From the NCBI GenBank assembly GCA_009746045.1, contig RPFO01000017.1:119501-183500 (forward strand): a stretch of 64,000 nucleotides of DNA, read 5' to 3'. Below the pieces are notes generated by a model. The model searched no databases. It had not been told where the DNA came from and was given only the letters and a program-made list of their open reading frames with translations. The first letter of the stretch is position 1. The number at the start of each line of letters is the position of its first letter. The position numbers and the translations under genes were made by a program. This DNA is from Mesostigma viride (lineage: Eukaryota > Streptophyta > Mesostigmatophyceae > Mesostigmatales > Mesostigmataceae). This document shows positions 1-13,500 of this stretch, piece after piece.

Positions 1-510
1 ATATACTATGTACAATAGCATGGGCATTATTTCAGGCAGTAGATGCCCTGGCTGGTGTGTCGTGGAAGCACTAGGGCATGTACTATTCCTCACTTTGGTA
101 ATACAGCAAGTGCTATGGCCCACTTATGGTACTATATAGAGCATGTATTACTATAGCATGTACTATGGCCCACTTAAGTACTATAACATGTACTATGCCC
201 ACTTTGTGCTATGGCATGTAGTGTGGCCCACTGCGGTATTATAGCATAAACTATGGCCCACTTTGGTACTCTAGCATGTACTGTGGCCCACGTAAGTATT
301 ATGGCATGTACTGTGGCCCACTTTTGTACTATCTCATGTACTACAGCCCACTTAATGGTACTATAGCATGTACTGTGGCCCACTTAATGGTACTAGAGCA
401 TAAACTATGGCCTACTTGGGTACTAAAGCATGTACTATGGCCCACGCAAGTATTATGGCATGTACTATGGCTCACTTTGGTACTGTAGCATGCACTATGG
501 CCCTTTTCAG
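1..510. repeat. Degenerate tandem repeat, about 30-bp unit
   Basis: The stretch is built from imperfect copies of a roughly 28-34 bp unit that combines a CATGTACTATGGCCCACTT-type core with TGGTACTATAG-type spacers. Copies differ by substitutions and small indels. Short open frames here merely translate the repeat. It probably lies in an upstream intron or flank of the phosphatase gene. Confidence 0.7.
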
Positions 511-570
511 TTGTGCCAGTCGTGATTTGCCCTTCCATCGTGGGGCTTGGTGGGGTGCTCTGTGTATGGA

Positions 571-638
571 AGTGGTCAGTGCATGCGAGTGGTCAGTGCA
601 TGCGAGTGGTCGGTGCATGCGAGTGGTCGGTGCAGGCG
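571..638. repeat. 17-bp tandem repeat, four copies
   Basis: Four adjacent copies of a 17-bp unit (AGTGGTCAGTGCATGCG with single-base variants) are directly visible. Apart from this array I see nothing I can name between 511 and 1389. An open frame at 920-1141 has no recognisable domain and no splice support. Confidence 0.8.
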
Positions 639-1389
639 CGTGGTTGGTTCATAGGAGTGGTCTGTGTAGGGGAGTGTTCTACGTTAGCGCAGGAGGGGTG
701 GGGCCAAGGGAGGGGTGGGCCCAAGGAAGGGTCACGTCTCAGCCGGACACAGGGACGGATAGGGGGGAGATGGTTTCTGTCAGTGGCAGGCAAAGTGTTC
801 GAGGAATGGGGTGCCGTTTTCATTTTCCCCCTCGGGTAAGGCATTAAAAATAATAATAATAAATATATAATTCTTCCTGGTGGGTCTACTGGCCGCCATA
901 TCAGTTCCACCGCTCAGCATTGAGGTTAAGTTGCCAATCCATGGGCAAATATGAAGAGTTGTATCGGTTAAGGGCGGCTTTTGCTGATGCCGTTCTGCTG
1001 GCAATCACGTATGTGCCGGCGTACAAACAAGTATGGGAGGAGCTACATGGTAGGCAGCCACAGATAGCAGCTGCTGAGTCTTGTATGAGGGTGGTGTGGG
1101 AAGTGGAACAGTGCACCCGGTGTGGAAAGGAAGCGGTGTAGACAGTTCAATGCGGTGGGGCAACACCGTGGGGCCCTCTGAGAGCCATGCAGGGTGGGGG
1201 CCATGCAGGGTGGGGGGCATGCAGGGTGGGGGACATGCGAGATGGGGGATATGCAGGGACTGATTTGCTTGCAGCTACTGGGGGCCATATGCTGTAGTTA
1301 AAAAAAAAAAGAATAAAATTGCTGTAGGTGATTTAATATAGGCCAGGACACCAGGTGGCCAGGGGGGCGGTGTGGTGCTGCAGACAGTG

Positions 1390-1849
1390 GTCATTGAGCA
1401 CCTGTTTCTCCAACATGTTTCCGCCTTTGGTCTGAAGAAAGAAGAGTAGCACATGTTCCTCCAACGTGCCGCCTTGTAGTCTGAAGAAGGAAGAGTAGCA
1501 CTTGTTCCTGCAACGTGCCACCTTGTAATCTGAAGAAGGAAGAGTAGCACATGTTCCTCCAAGGTGCCACCTTGTAGTCTGAAGAAGGAAGAGTAGCACA
1601 TGTTCCTCCAACGTGCCACCTTGTAGTCTGAAGAAAGAAGAGTAGCACATGCTCCTCCAACGTGCCACCTTGTAGTCTGAAGAAGGAAGAGTAGCACATG
1701 TTCCTCCAACGTGCCACCTTATAGTCTGAAGAAGGAAGAGTAGCACATGTTCCTCCAAGGTGCCACCTTGTAGTCTGAAGAAGGAAGAGTAGCACATGTT
1801 CCTCCAACGTGCCGCCTTGTAGTCTGAAGAAGGAAGAGTAGCACTTGAA
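1390..1849. repeat. 49-bp minisatellite, about nine copies
   Basis: The start TCTGAAGAA recurs at 1431, 1480, 1529, 1578, 1627, 1676, 1725, 1774 and 1823, which is a strict 49-bp period with few substitutions. The array ends about 80 bp before the splice acceptor of the first recognised phosphatase exon, so it probably lies in an intron. Because 49 is not a multiple of three, consecutive copies are read in different frames. The long minus-strand frames across it are translated repeats. Confidence 0.85.
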
Positions 1850-1930
1850 AGGTGTCTTCTCATGGATGCTGCTGCGTGTTCCCCAACGGCATGACTTTTC
1901 TCTTTGCTCCTCGATTGGATATTTTGGCAG

Positions 1931-2009
1931 GTTGGAGAGTGTGGGCGAGCGGCCCTCGCCCCGTGCGGCGCATGCCACCGCCGCGGTGGGCAACATGCTG
2001 GTTGTTCAG
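1931..2009 (+). CDS. PPKL exon: Kelch blade (first recognised exon)
   Basis: Acceptor TTTTGGCAG, donor CAG|GTGGGT. It begins with the last base of a split codon and ends in phase 0. It encodes a Kelch strand with [18 protein letters not shown], which aligns with the PTPRAAHVATAVG segment of plant BSL proteins. The preceding exon is not recognised upstream. Confidence 0.85.
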
Positions 2010-5000
2010 GTGGGTTATGGTCGCCCCGGACACAGACATGTGCCAAGCACCACTGGGTAGTCAAGTACCAGACCGAATGACGCGGGCTGTTGCATGTGTC
2101 CTATTTCTGGCTGCATGCCGGGCTGCGGCTAGTGCGTGAAGCCTTGCCTTACTGTTAGCCCTTTTTGTCCCTTGGTATCGCGCGGTGGCCATGTCTTGCT
2201 ACCGCTGCCCATGTACTGCAGGGGGTTGCACTGTAACTTCTGCACCAAATAGCGCCACTGCCCCCTCCTCGCCACCTCTTCCAGGCCGAGCACTGGAGTC
2301 CCATGTGCTCTCCAGTCCGATGCGCCATTCGTTGGCGAATTTCGCCGGCTGTTGCTTTACTTCTGTGTTTGTTATGCCTTAACATGGTGTCTGTGATGCC
2401 CTGTCTGCTTTCCTACCGTGGATGCTTACCGTCTGGCCTGGTCTGGCCTCCCTCAGGGCGGCATCGGCCCCACCGGCTTGGCCAGCGGGGACCTGCATGT
2501 GCTCGACCTAAACTCAGAGATTTGCAAGTGGCACCGGTACGAACCCCATATTGGCTGCGCAAGTGGCACCGGTACAAACCCCTTTTTAGCGCCTGTTGCA
2601 CACCCCAGCATTGCATGGCACGCCATTGCTCCGAAATCTTCCCCGGCTCTCTGTCCTCGCAGGTGCACATGACTTGCCTAGGCGAAGCACAGTTGCACAC
2701 CCCTGCCTACGCGGGCGAGGGCATGCGCAATGTCTGGGATGGCCGGTATGCGTGTGCCCAGCCTGGGTGTGCTGCCGATGCAGGTGCCTGGCCCACATAC
2801 CTGCAACCCTGCGGGCTGCGCAAAGGGGACAACTTTTATGAATGGAGTGCATCCTCTATGTTTTCATTTCATCCCTAGCATGTTTATGTTGTTACAGATG
2901 ATGTCGCAGCGGAAGCGCATGCTCGCTGGTCTTGGCTCGCTTATCCCGCCTTGCCGTGTCTCGTCTCTCTTTGACAAGCCATTAGCCCTTTCTGGGGAAA
3001 GCTCCGCCTCCCTCGGGCCTTCCCCCCTCTCCCCTCTCCCAGTGTGCTCTCGTCCTCTCTCCAGCATGTCCGCTGGTTCGTACCCATCATCACACCTGTT
3101 TTCCCTCTTACAGGACAGAACATGCTGCACCGTGTGATTTGGCTGCATGAACATTGCACTGCATGACCTCCAGAGCAGGGGCGTACTGTGCACCCATGCA
3201 CCCATGCACCCATGCACCCATGCACCCATGCACCCATGCACCCATGCACCCATGCACCCATGCACCCATGCACCCATGCACCCATGCACCCATGCACCCA
3301 TGCACCCATGCACCCTTGCGCTGTTAGGCACCCACCCTTGTGCCCCCGTATTGAAACAACCCATTATCATGGCGCACCAACTATCACGGACTTGGCGCCG
3401 ACCGTAGCACCCCAACCCGCCCTCCCTCTGCTGATGCCTGCAGGGTCAATGTGCAGGGGCCAGGGCCCGGCGCCCGCTACGCGCACACGATGGCGCTGGT
3501 GGGCAAGCGCTACCTGGTCTGCATCGGCGGCAATGATGGTAGGTGGCACGCCGCGGCTCCACGCTGGCCTTGTGCAACGGCGGCGGGTGGCTGGCCTGGT
3601 GCAGGGCATGTCACCGAGGTGATGCCGGGGTGGTGGTGCCAGGGGCATTTGTCATGGGCATTTTACGGAACGACCAAGTACAGTCATTACCACGTTAAGT
3701 TGCGTTTCTTAAGGTTGCGTTACCGCGTGAAGTTGCGACGCCGGTAAGTTTAGCTCCGTATACCTCACCGCCCATCTTTCGGTAAATATCTGGCCGGAAA
3801 AATGGACTTCGGGCGACTTGATGCTGCAGCTGGATCGGGCTTGACGAGAGCTGCCGATTGCCGTATAGAAGTCCGTCAGAGGAGGGGGTGGGCTGCTAGC
3901 CTAATTCTACCGATAAGGTTACGTACCCGCGTTAAGTTGCGTTACCGCGTTAAGTTGCGTCGCCAAGTTTTAGGCGGTGATCGCACCTTAACGCGGTAAT
4001 GACTGTAGGCCCTGGTTGTTTGGCCCCATCTTTTCTACTTGCAACATAGGAACGGTTGGTATCAGCAGCGGTGGATGCACTCCATTTGCGTGTCTGCGGC
4101 GGGTGTCTTGCGCATGTGCTCTGCCTCGGAGGGAAGATGGGGGGAAAGGGGACGAGTAGCTCGTGCCATACGTGGGCGCATGTGAATCCTGGCTGAACAT
4201 GGGATGCCTCTGCTGTTACAACACCAACAGAGGTAATGGTCTGACCCCAACTATCCCTTGTCTCACATGCCACGACCACCCAGTGCATCTTAGATGCTGA
4301 TGACTGCCCCCGGCTGGCCCCTACCCACTGTCTCCACGCCTGACCTGTTGCCTTCATACCTGTCCTGCGGCCTGCATGCATGACCTGTCGCCTACACACG
4401 CGACTTTCGACCATCACCCCCCCCCCTCCCCCCTTCCGCCTCCCCTCCCCCCTTCCCCCTCCTCCCCTCCCCCATTCCCCCTCCCCTCCCCCCCCCCCCT
4501 CCCCGCTCCCCCCTTCCCCCCCCCCCCTTTCCCCCCCTCAGGCCGCAAGCCGCTGAATGACGTGTGGACGCTGGACACGGCGTCCAAACCGTACGTGTGG
4601 GTGGAGGTGCACCCTGAGGGCGTGAGCCCCCCTCCGCGCATGTACGCGGCGTGCAGCACGCGCATGGATGGCCTGCTGCTGCTCTGTGGCGGACGCGACG
4701 CGCAGAATGTGGTGGGTGGCTCATTCTACGATAACTAGAACATGGTGGATGGCCCGCGTGATTGTCGACAGAAACCTGGTGGGTGGCCTACGCTCTGCTA
4801 TGAGGGTTGGGGTTTGTGTGGCCGCGCTCTTGCCTCACAGGGCTCAGCCGAACACGGGATGACCCGTGATGCTCTGCCGAAACATGGGATGACCTGTCAT
4901 TTTTTGCCGGGCACTGGAGATGGGTGGCTTCGGTTGTCGCGACCCACTCGGGTGGCTGCATGCATCCTTGGCCTCATGCATCTGACTGCCCGCACGATGT

Positions 5001-8000
5001 CTCTGCGCACCTGGGACCTGCCGCGTCGCTCCCCTCCCGGTGCAGCCCCTGGCGGACGCGTACGGCCTGGCCAGGCATCGCGATGGGCGGTGGGAGTGGG
5101 CGCCCACGCCGGGGGTGCCCCCCTCAGCGCGATATCAGCACACTGCGGTTCGTGCATCCCTACCGTCACCCTATTTGTCTGTGGTGCATGTGTGCTGTCA
5201 CCATTGCCACCTGTGCTGGACATCCGTGGGCAGGCATGCATGCGGGGCGGGATGATGGGTGCCGGGTGGTAGCGGTTGCTCAAGGAATGTGTTGTCTACC
5301 GGATTAGTTCTGGCCACCAGGCCATCGGCCGTCTGACACCACCACCACTGCCACTGTGCGGCTGGGGCGGCTACTGCACTGCATGGGCTTGGAGTGTGTG
5401 AGTCGTGCTCCTTACTTCATGTGGAGACAAGACTGTACTTTGGTTCGCGCTTGCCTGCTGGTGGTCCTTTTCTGCCGCATCTGCATCACGTGCCTCTTCG
5501 CTTTCTCGTGGGAACTTGCCTGTGTTCATTGAACTCCCACAGCCCACCAGGTATCTCTCTCTCTTTTCTTCACCCCCCGTTTTTACCTAGGTACCTAAGT
5601 GTTGTCATGCCACTTTTCCACGCGCCGGCCGGCCTACTACCCGCCCTACTACCCGCCCTCTACCGGCGAGGCTCCTCTCTAACCATGCTGGTGTCTTGTT
5701 CTTGCCACCCTCATCCGCACCCTCATCCTCATCCTCTCCAAACACCCAATCCCCACCCCCCTGCCAGGTGTTCATCGCGTCACGGCTGATCATGCTGGGC
5801 GGCGCGCTGGGCGGGGGCCGCATGGTCAAGTCGACCCACAACCTGGCCGTGCTGGATACGGCCACAGGGGGGTGGTGGCCATCCGAAGCCGACATCGCCA
5901 ACCAGGTCAAACACCCGAGCGCCGATCTGTTCTGCCGCTGCCGGCACGCCACCACGGTCGTGGGCAACGTCATCTTCCTCTACGGAGGGTTGAATGCGGG
6001 TGCGTGGTTGTGGGTGGGGAATGACGTGATGAAGTGGATGAAGGGGGGTCACTGGGCATGGGGATGGGGATGGGGATGGGGATGGGGATGGGGATGGGGA
6101 TGGGGATGGGGATGGGGATGGGGATGGGGATGGGGATGGGGATGGGGATGGGGATGGGGATGGGGATGGGGATGGGGATGGGGATGGGGATGGGGACCAG
6201 GACGGGGACCGGGACCGGGACCGGGACCGGGACGGGGACCGGGACGGGGACCGGGACGGGGACCGGGACGGGGACCGGGACGGGGACCGGGACGGGGACC
6301 GGGACGGGGACCGGGACGGGGACCGGGACGGGGACCGGGACGGGGACCGGGATGGGGACCGGGACGGGGACCGGGACGGGGACCGGGACGGGGACCGGGA
6401 CGGGGACCGGGACGGGGACCGGGACGGGGACGGGGACCGGGACGGGGACCGGGACGGGGACGGGGACGGGGACCGGGACGGGGACCGGGACGGGGACCGG
6501 GACGGGGACCGGGACGGGGACCGGGACGGGGACCGGGACGGGGACCGGGACGGGGACCGGGACGGGGACCGGGACGGGGACCGGGACGGGGACCGGGACC
6601 GGGACCGGGACGGGGACCGGGACCGGGACCGGGACCGGGACCGGGACCGGGATCGGGACCGGGACGGGGACGGGGACGGGGACGGGGACGGGGATGCTGG
6701 CACACCCTTCGTGGGTACAGGTTCCCATGAGTGCTGTCACGGCACGTAGCATGTGTGCTGGATGCTTGCACCTGTCACGAGTGACACCTCTGTCCCTGTC
6801 ACTAGTGCCAGCCAAGCGAGCCCCGATGCCGTGCTCCCCTGCAAGCTTCTCCCGTTCCCGTCTCCCTGCCTTAGTCTGTTTCTGGCGCGGAGTCACGCAG
6901 TGGATTCACATGACTCGCTGCTTGCACGGGTACCCCGATGTATCCTGCGACGGATACTTGGGGCATGCCATTCGAACCTGTTTCATCGCAATGGGCTGTC
7001 CTGTAGGTGCAAGCCGCTCATTAGAATTTGTGCATGGCTAGGCACTGCTAGAATTTGTGCGTGGCGAGGCACGCAGTGGTGGGGCAGAAGAACCTTGAGC
7101 AGCTGCCTTGTCCAAATGTTTGAAGCAAGTGCAACTTGCCTCTTTAAGCAAGTGCAACTTGCCTCTTTACCAAATGAAGCTCCTGTGCACTCTTGAGTTC
7201 CCACGGCAAATTCTAATTCTTCAGCTTCCAAGGTACGCTTTACCCTGAGCAACAACCCTACTTGCCCCATCCTGCTTGCTCATGTGTAAAATAATCGCTC
7301 CCCCCTGCTTGGTCATGTTCTAAATGCTTGCTCCACCCCCGTGTGGGCACCGCGCGACGCGGCACGTGCAGGCGTGCTGCTGGGCGACATGTTGGTGGCA
7401 GAGGACGGAGTCGCGGCCACGTCCAGCGGCAAGCGCGCCTCCACCAGCACCACCGCCGCCTTGCCGGGTGGCAGCATCCCCGTGGCACTTACGCCAGCGG
7501 GCGAAGCGACGTGAGTGCTGCCCGCGGTTAGCCTTGCTCGTGGACGACGGTGGCTTTGCCATGGCCCACAAATGGTAGAGGAAGCCGAATCGATGCAATC
7601 CCATAGCACAGCGGCTGATGGGATGAGAACCCAATCACATCGAGGAGCTGTTGCCTCTAGGCTTGCGAAGCGGTCGGTTGCTGCCTTGCGACGCGATAGG
7701 TCACAGGCAGTGTCACCCGGTTTGTTTTGTCCTCAAGGTAGTCGTGTGTTTGATCGGGGCCACTTGTTCCCCTTCTCCACTAGCCTCATGGTCAATGGCG
7801 CCTGCGCTAGCACATGTGCGCGTTTGCGCTAGGCCATGGGAGCTGATAGATCACGGTGGTGCAGGTGCCCTTGGTGCACCTAGAGTAGGTGGCAGTTTAC
7901 ATTCCCCCACCTGCAGGAAGTAGCCCAGAGTGTATTAAAAGCCATATGCCCTTTCTCAGGGCTATGTGCTACGTATACTCCCAACGGAGTTATGTTCCTA

Positions 8001-10499
8001 ATTAATTAATGGGAGCTGACTTGCCAGACCGCAGTTATAAGTCGCGCCTTGCCCATCAGGTCCTTATGCATCGTAATCTTGCGCTGCTGTTTCTGCGTGG
8101 CAAGGCGAATGTGTTGATGGGCCACGCTGTCTGGTCCCTGACAAGGCTTGAAACATGGTGACTGCTTCCCTGTGTGGTGGTGCATGCTGGCTGCCATGTG
8201 TCCACACAAGGTGATCATGGTGTGTTTGTGCTGTGTTGCGATGTCCTCTTCGATGTGAGGTCCACGTTGAAGCAGCCTGCCCGCCCTACCGTGAATGGGA
8301 AGGGTTTGCATGTGACCATTCTCTTTCTCTTCGTGTCCGCTCTCTTATGTTCCAGCGGCTCCCTTTTACTCCTCCTGTTTGTCTTTTGCCCCCTTTTGTT
8401 TCTTCCGTCTGTTTAGCTTCGTTGTTCCGTGGTTGGTTCCATACACCCCCACACACACACACGTTTAAGATTGGGGTCCGACCAATCCAGGGCTCACGAT
8501 CTTAAAGAATCTTACTACTGTGGTTCGATGCTACTAAATTCTACTTCATTCTACTATACTCTTCTACTACAAGTAGAGGTCAAATCCAGGGTCTCATAAT
8601 CTCTGGGAATCTTAAACGTGGGGCGGGGGGTGTGCTCGTCGTATCTCCCCCTTGGTTTCACCTCTTCCCTCTCGTCCCTCTCTTCCCTCTCTTCCCTCTC
8701 GTCCCTCTCTTCCCTCTCTTCCCTCTCTTCCCTCTCGTCCCTCTCTTCCCTCTCGTCCCTCTCTCCCCTCTCTTCCCTCTCGTCCCTCTCGTCCCTCTCG
8801 TCCCTCTCGTCCCTCTCTTCCCTCTCGTCCCTCTCGTCCCTCTCGTCCCTCTCGTCCCTCTCGTCCCTCTCGTCCCTCTCGTCCCTCTCGTCCCTCTCGT
8901 CCCTCTCGTCCCTCTCTTCCCTCTCTTCCCTCTCTTCCCTCTCTTCTTTCCTCCCATCACCCTGTTGGAAAGGTTTCTGGCGTCCTCCCTCCTATCGCTC
9001 TGATGAACAGGTGTCTAACGTCCTTGCTTCCCTTGAATCTTCCCACCCCCTTCCTTGCAGGAGCCGGCCAACGTCTCTCTTCCCCCAAGGGGGATACCAG
9101 CAGCAGCAGCAGCAGCAACTGCAGACGCAGCAGCAGCAGCTGCTGCAGCAGCAGCAGCAGCAGCAGCAGGCGGCGCAGCAAGGCAGTGATGAACGCCAGC
9201 GCAACCAGTCACCACTCATGGGGGGTGGGGAAGACGAGTACACGGGAGGCATTCGGTTGTACCACCGCGCGGTACGTGCGCCAGGGTGATGGATAAACGA
9301 GTATGCGCGGTGCGTGTGCCAGGGTGACAGGATCCAGGCACCTGTCACCATGTTCCTTGGATTGTGCCAGCATGGTGGGACATCCCACGTATGATGCCAG
9401 CATGAGGGCACGCTGATGTCAGCATGATGGCACGGTCACCTCTTTCGTCAGCGTGTGCCGGAGCGTGACCGTATCTTATCGCTTGCCTCCGTCACCCTGG
9501 GCGTTGAATGGCTTGCTGGGGCCGCGTCTGGTATCTGACGTTGCTTCGGCTTTTGTGACGTATGTCTCTGGCTCTGGCATCCCTTCTCCTGTCCTGTGGG
9601 CGCGTCCACCCTCACCCCTTGTGCTTTTTTTTCTCGGCTCCTATTCCTGTTGTGATTGCAGTACACTCTCCCCCCCCTGCTCCCCCCTCCTGAGAATACC
9701 ATCCCATCCTGCTCCAACCCCTGCTCCATCCTCCTCTGCACCCCCACGGCCACATATTGCACTTCCATGTGTTTGCTGCTTACGCCCCCTTCCCCACCGG
9801 CCACCACCGCTTGACCCTTGTTCAGGTGGTGGTGGCGGCGGAGATGGGCGGCGAGCTCGGTGGCCTCGTCCGCCAGCTGTCGCTGGACGCGCTGGACCAC
9901 GAAGCGCGGCGCGTGAACACGCCGATGCGGGACCGCGACGAGGACCGCAACAACCTGTCGCCACTCATGGGGCGCAAGTTCCCCTCTCTCAAGGGGATAC
10001 ACAAGCTGGTGAGGGGGGGGGGAATAGATATTACCTGCTGTGGGGGGGAGGGGCAATTCAATGGCTAGAGCAGTGCTTCTGCTAACGTGACGAATTCGTC
10101 AACTGGTTGACGAATTTTAATATTAGTCGCAAATTCGTCAACATTTTGGGCCATTCGTCAACCACATTCGTCAACAAATTCGGCAGTTCGTCAACCAATT
10201 GACGAATATCTTTCGCAGTTCGTCAACCGGTTTGACGAAATGTTTAGTGTATTCGTCAACCACGCAAGTCAGGTTTTCCCATAGAGAGGCCAGACCATAG
10301 GTCCATCGGCGCGGCGTCAGGCCGTCAGCCCGTACCAGCTGAAGCCTTTGTACACTGCCCAAAGTTCAGGACCCAAAACTGAAGTACTGACGAGGTACTG
10401 AACTAAAAACCTGTGAGATACAAAAACCTTGTCGAGTGCAGCGGCCAGTTAAGTGAGACGAGGAAGGCACGACCAGCCAGGTGAAAAATTAAATGCGGG

Positions 10500-10543
<44 letters not shown>

Positions 10544-13500
10544 TGAAAAATTAACTGAATGCCGTCTGACGACTAATATAATATTGCATGCGAAATTGTT
10601 TCTTTAATGGCGGCCTGCGATGTATAGGTAGTGTTGAGGTAGAGAATGTCAAAGAAAAACGGTTTGGCAGGGTTCAAGACTAGTACCTTAGATGCTCTGT
10701 TTAAAATTTTGCGCCGAGTTCGGCAAGCGTGACGGCTTCCTGCAGGCATACCGCCTGTGGCTTGACGCAGCTGGCCCCCGCCGGATGGGCGTTGGCACGG
10801 GCAACCAGTGGACAGTCGCGCGCAAGGCGCAGGGTGCAGGGCCAAGCTCGGGCAGAACTGTGCAAGTAGTGCCTGATGATAGCAGCGAGGAGGACGTTAT
10901 GGTTGTTTAATGGCCTCGTGCTATGCACGCTGCACCGCACTGGCGGACTGGGCGACTGGCCTAGCTGTGAACGATACTTATTGTTGTTTTATGTTGTCGT
11001 CAACAACCAGTCAACCACCTTGTTATGTTGTGTTTTATCCACATGCATTACATGCGTGATGCGTGTGTGAGCGACCTTAAGCAGATGATTCAGTTTATTA
11101 TTAAGAAATAAAGCTCCCCCCCTCCCCCCCAAAGGTTTGACGAATTGCCAAGGCAATTAGTCAACCAGTTTGACGAATTGCCGAGGCAAATAGTCAACCA
11201 TTTGACGAAGTGCTGAGGCAAATAGTCAACCATTTGACGAATGACAAAACCCCTTAGCAGAAACACTGGGCTAGAGGGCTGGGGTTGGCCATTCCCAAGT
11301 GGGTGCGTGGGGGCATGGCACGACAGATGGTGGACCTCGCCAGGGGTCTGGTCTGGGGAACGGCAGCTATTGGCATAGGCAGCGGTGGGCAAACTGGGCT
11401 GGCGGGTGCATGGCTGCAGCGTGCGCAGATCCCATCGGCAGCGACACTTTCCAATACCCATCACCCCTCGCCACGTGATTGTGTTGATGTCACCCACGGC
11501 GGTGCATGCCCCTCCGCGCGGGCATGGGCATATCGATTCACCCCATGTTGGGTGATGCTCTGCTGACCAGTCAGCAGCAGCGGCACGGCGGGCAAGACAT
11601 GAGCTGTAGACAACCGCTACTGTCCCAGATATGACGACTTCACCGCCATGCCTAGTGCACCGCCATGCCTACTGCACCGCCATGCCTACTGCACCGCCAT
11701 GCCTACTGCACCGCCATGCCTACTGCACCGCCATGCCTACTGCCCCGCCATAGCTGCTTCCGCCCAATGCAAGGATAGCGGGTCATGTTTTCGCTCCGCG
11801 TGGCGTTTTGCTGCGGCCGCATTAGGGCAAGGGCGTCTGACACGTGGCGCCACCCTGTTGCCTCGTGGCCGTGTCCCTGCAGGTGCTCAAGCGGCTGCTG
11901 CAACCGCGCGAATGGGTGGCGCCACAAGACTACAGCTTCTTCCTCAACCTCGACCAGATCGGTGAGTTTGACTCGGTGTAGCGATCTATTTGGACTAGAT
12001 TAGTGAGAGGTTTAGTGGGCGCCTACTGCAGTGGCTAAAATTACATTGCGCACCTTCTCTTCTTTGGAAGACTAGAAGACCCTGCCCATTTCTCCTCGTT
12101 AAATAAGAAATCCAGGTCCGTGTTGGGTCACAAAGAGAATCATTCACAATTAAAACGTATGTGTGCATGTGTGCGCTTGTGTGTGTGTCTGTGCATGTCA
12201 CTGCCACCCCAGAGGAGCTGTGCGGCATGGCCGAGAACTTCTTCAAGCAGTGCCCCAACGTGCTGCAGCTGGCGGCGCCCATCAAGATCTTTGGCGATCT
12301 GCATGGCCAGTTTGGCGACATGATGCGCCTGTTTGACGAATACGGCTCCCCCTCGCCCGCGGGGGACATATCGTACGTGCACGCATTAAATTGTTACGTG
12401 TTACCGATATCATGCACTTCGCGCATTAGAGTGGTAGAACTCACTGGCGGTAATACGATATATGTGATACGATCTATGTCATAGTTGCAATTAGTATGTG
12501 TGCAAGGATTGTAGCCTGTGATTATTTTGTGCACTCATGACTACTGCCAGCGGTTGCGTTGGTGCGATGCAGTTCATCACTCCTTTCTGTGGGCCGCAAT
12601 GTTGCGCAACACTCGAGCGTCTGTTTGCCCCTCCGGCTGGATCCCACTTGGCCATGGGTGGCAGTATGTATGTCACTACCTCGTTAGTCAAGGACAGAAC
12701 ATATATCGGACGGCAACGCATGCAAGTAGTATGTGTTATGTATATCATGTACTATTTGTCAAGGACAGAACACCCATCGGACCGCAGCGCCATCATCTGC
12801 CCTTAGCGTCTGTGTGTTCGGCATGGGCCATGACCCCGGTTGGGGCGCACCTCGCCAGAGACAGGACCTGGCCTGTCCGGTGCCATGCTGCTAGACCCTC
12901 TGCCGGATGTTCCTCCCAGGGCCGACCACTTCGAGCATCACTCACCCACTCACATGGCATCTCGTGCCGAACCCGCGCATACATTCTCATGAGCTCATGC
13001 TTGTCCCACTGTTGGCATGCCCCCACGCCTCCGCTTCCTGCCCACTCTCTGCCCACTCCCTGCCCACTCCCTGCCCACTCCCTGCCCACTCCCTGCCCAC
13101 TCCCTGCCCACTCCCTGCCCACTCCCTGCCCACTCCCTGCCCACTCCCTGCCCACTCCCTGCCCACTCCCTGCCCACTCCCTGCCCACTCCCTGCCCTCA
13201 CCTGCCCTCCTGCCCTCCTGCCCTCCTGCCCTCCTGCCCTCCTGCCCTCCTGCCCTCCTGCCCTCCTGCCCTCCTGCCCTCCTGCCCTCCTGCCCTCCTG
13301 CCCTCCTGCCCTCCTGCCCTCCTGCCCTCCTGCCCTCCTGCCCTCCTGCCCTCCTGCCCTCCTGCCCTCCTGCCCTCCTGCCCTCCTGCCCTCCTGCCCT
13401 CCTGCCCTCCTGCCCTCCTGCCCTCCTGCCCTCCTGCCCTCCTGCCCTCCTGCCCTCCTGCCCTCCTGCCCTCCTGCCCTCCTGCCCTCCTGCCCTCCTG

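Noticed and set aside
920-1141. Upstream Kelch exon
   Set aside because: The 73-codon frame has no Kelch pattern and lacks suitable splice sites.
1275-2064. Minus-strand protein of 140-240 codons
   Set aside because: It reads the 49-bp minisatellite on the antisense strand of the phosphatase gene.
6052-6195. (GGGGAT)n as telomeric repeat
   Set aside because: It is internal to a gene and does not match plant or chlorophyte telomere units (TTTAGGG, TTTTAGGG).
5696-7041. Long open frames with GPGR, GMGM or SRSR repeats
   Set aside because: Artefacts of GGGGAT and GGGACC arrays in an intron; the real exon ends at 5999 with a good donor.
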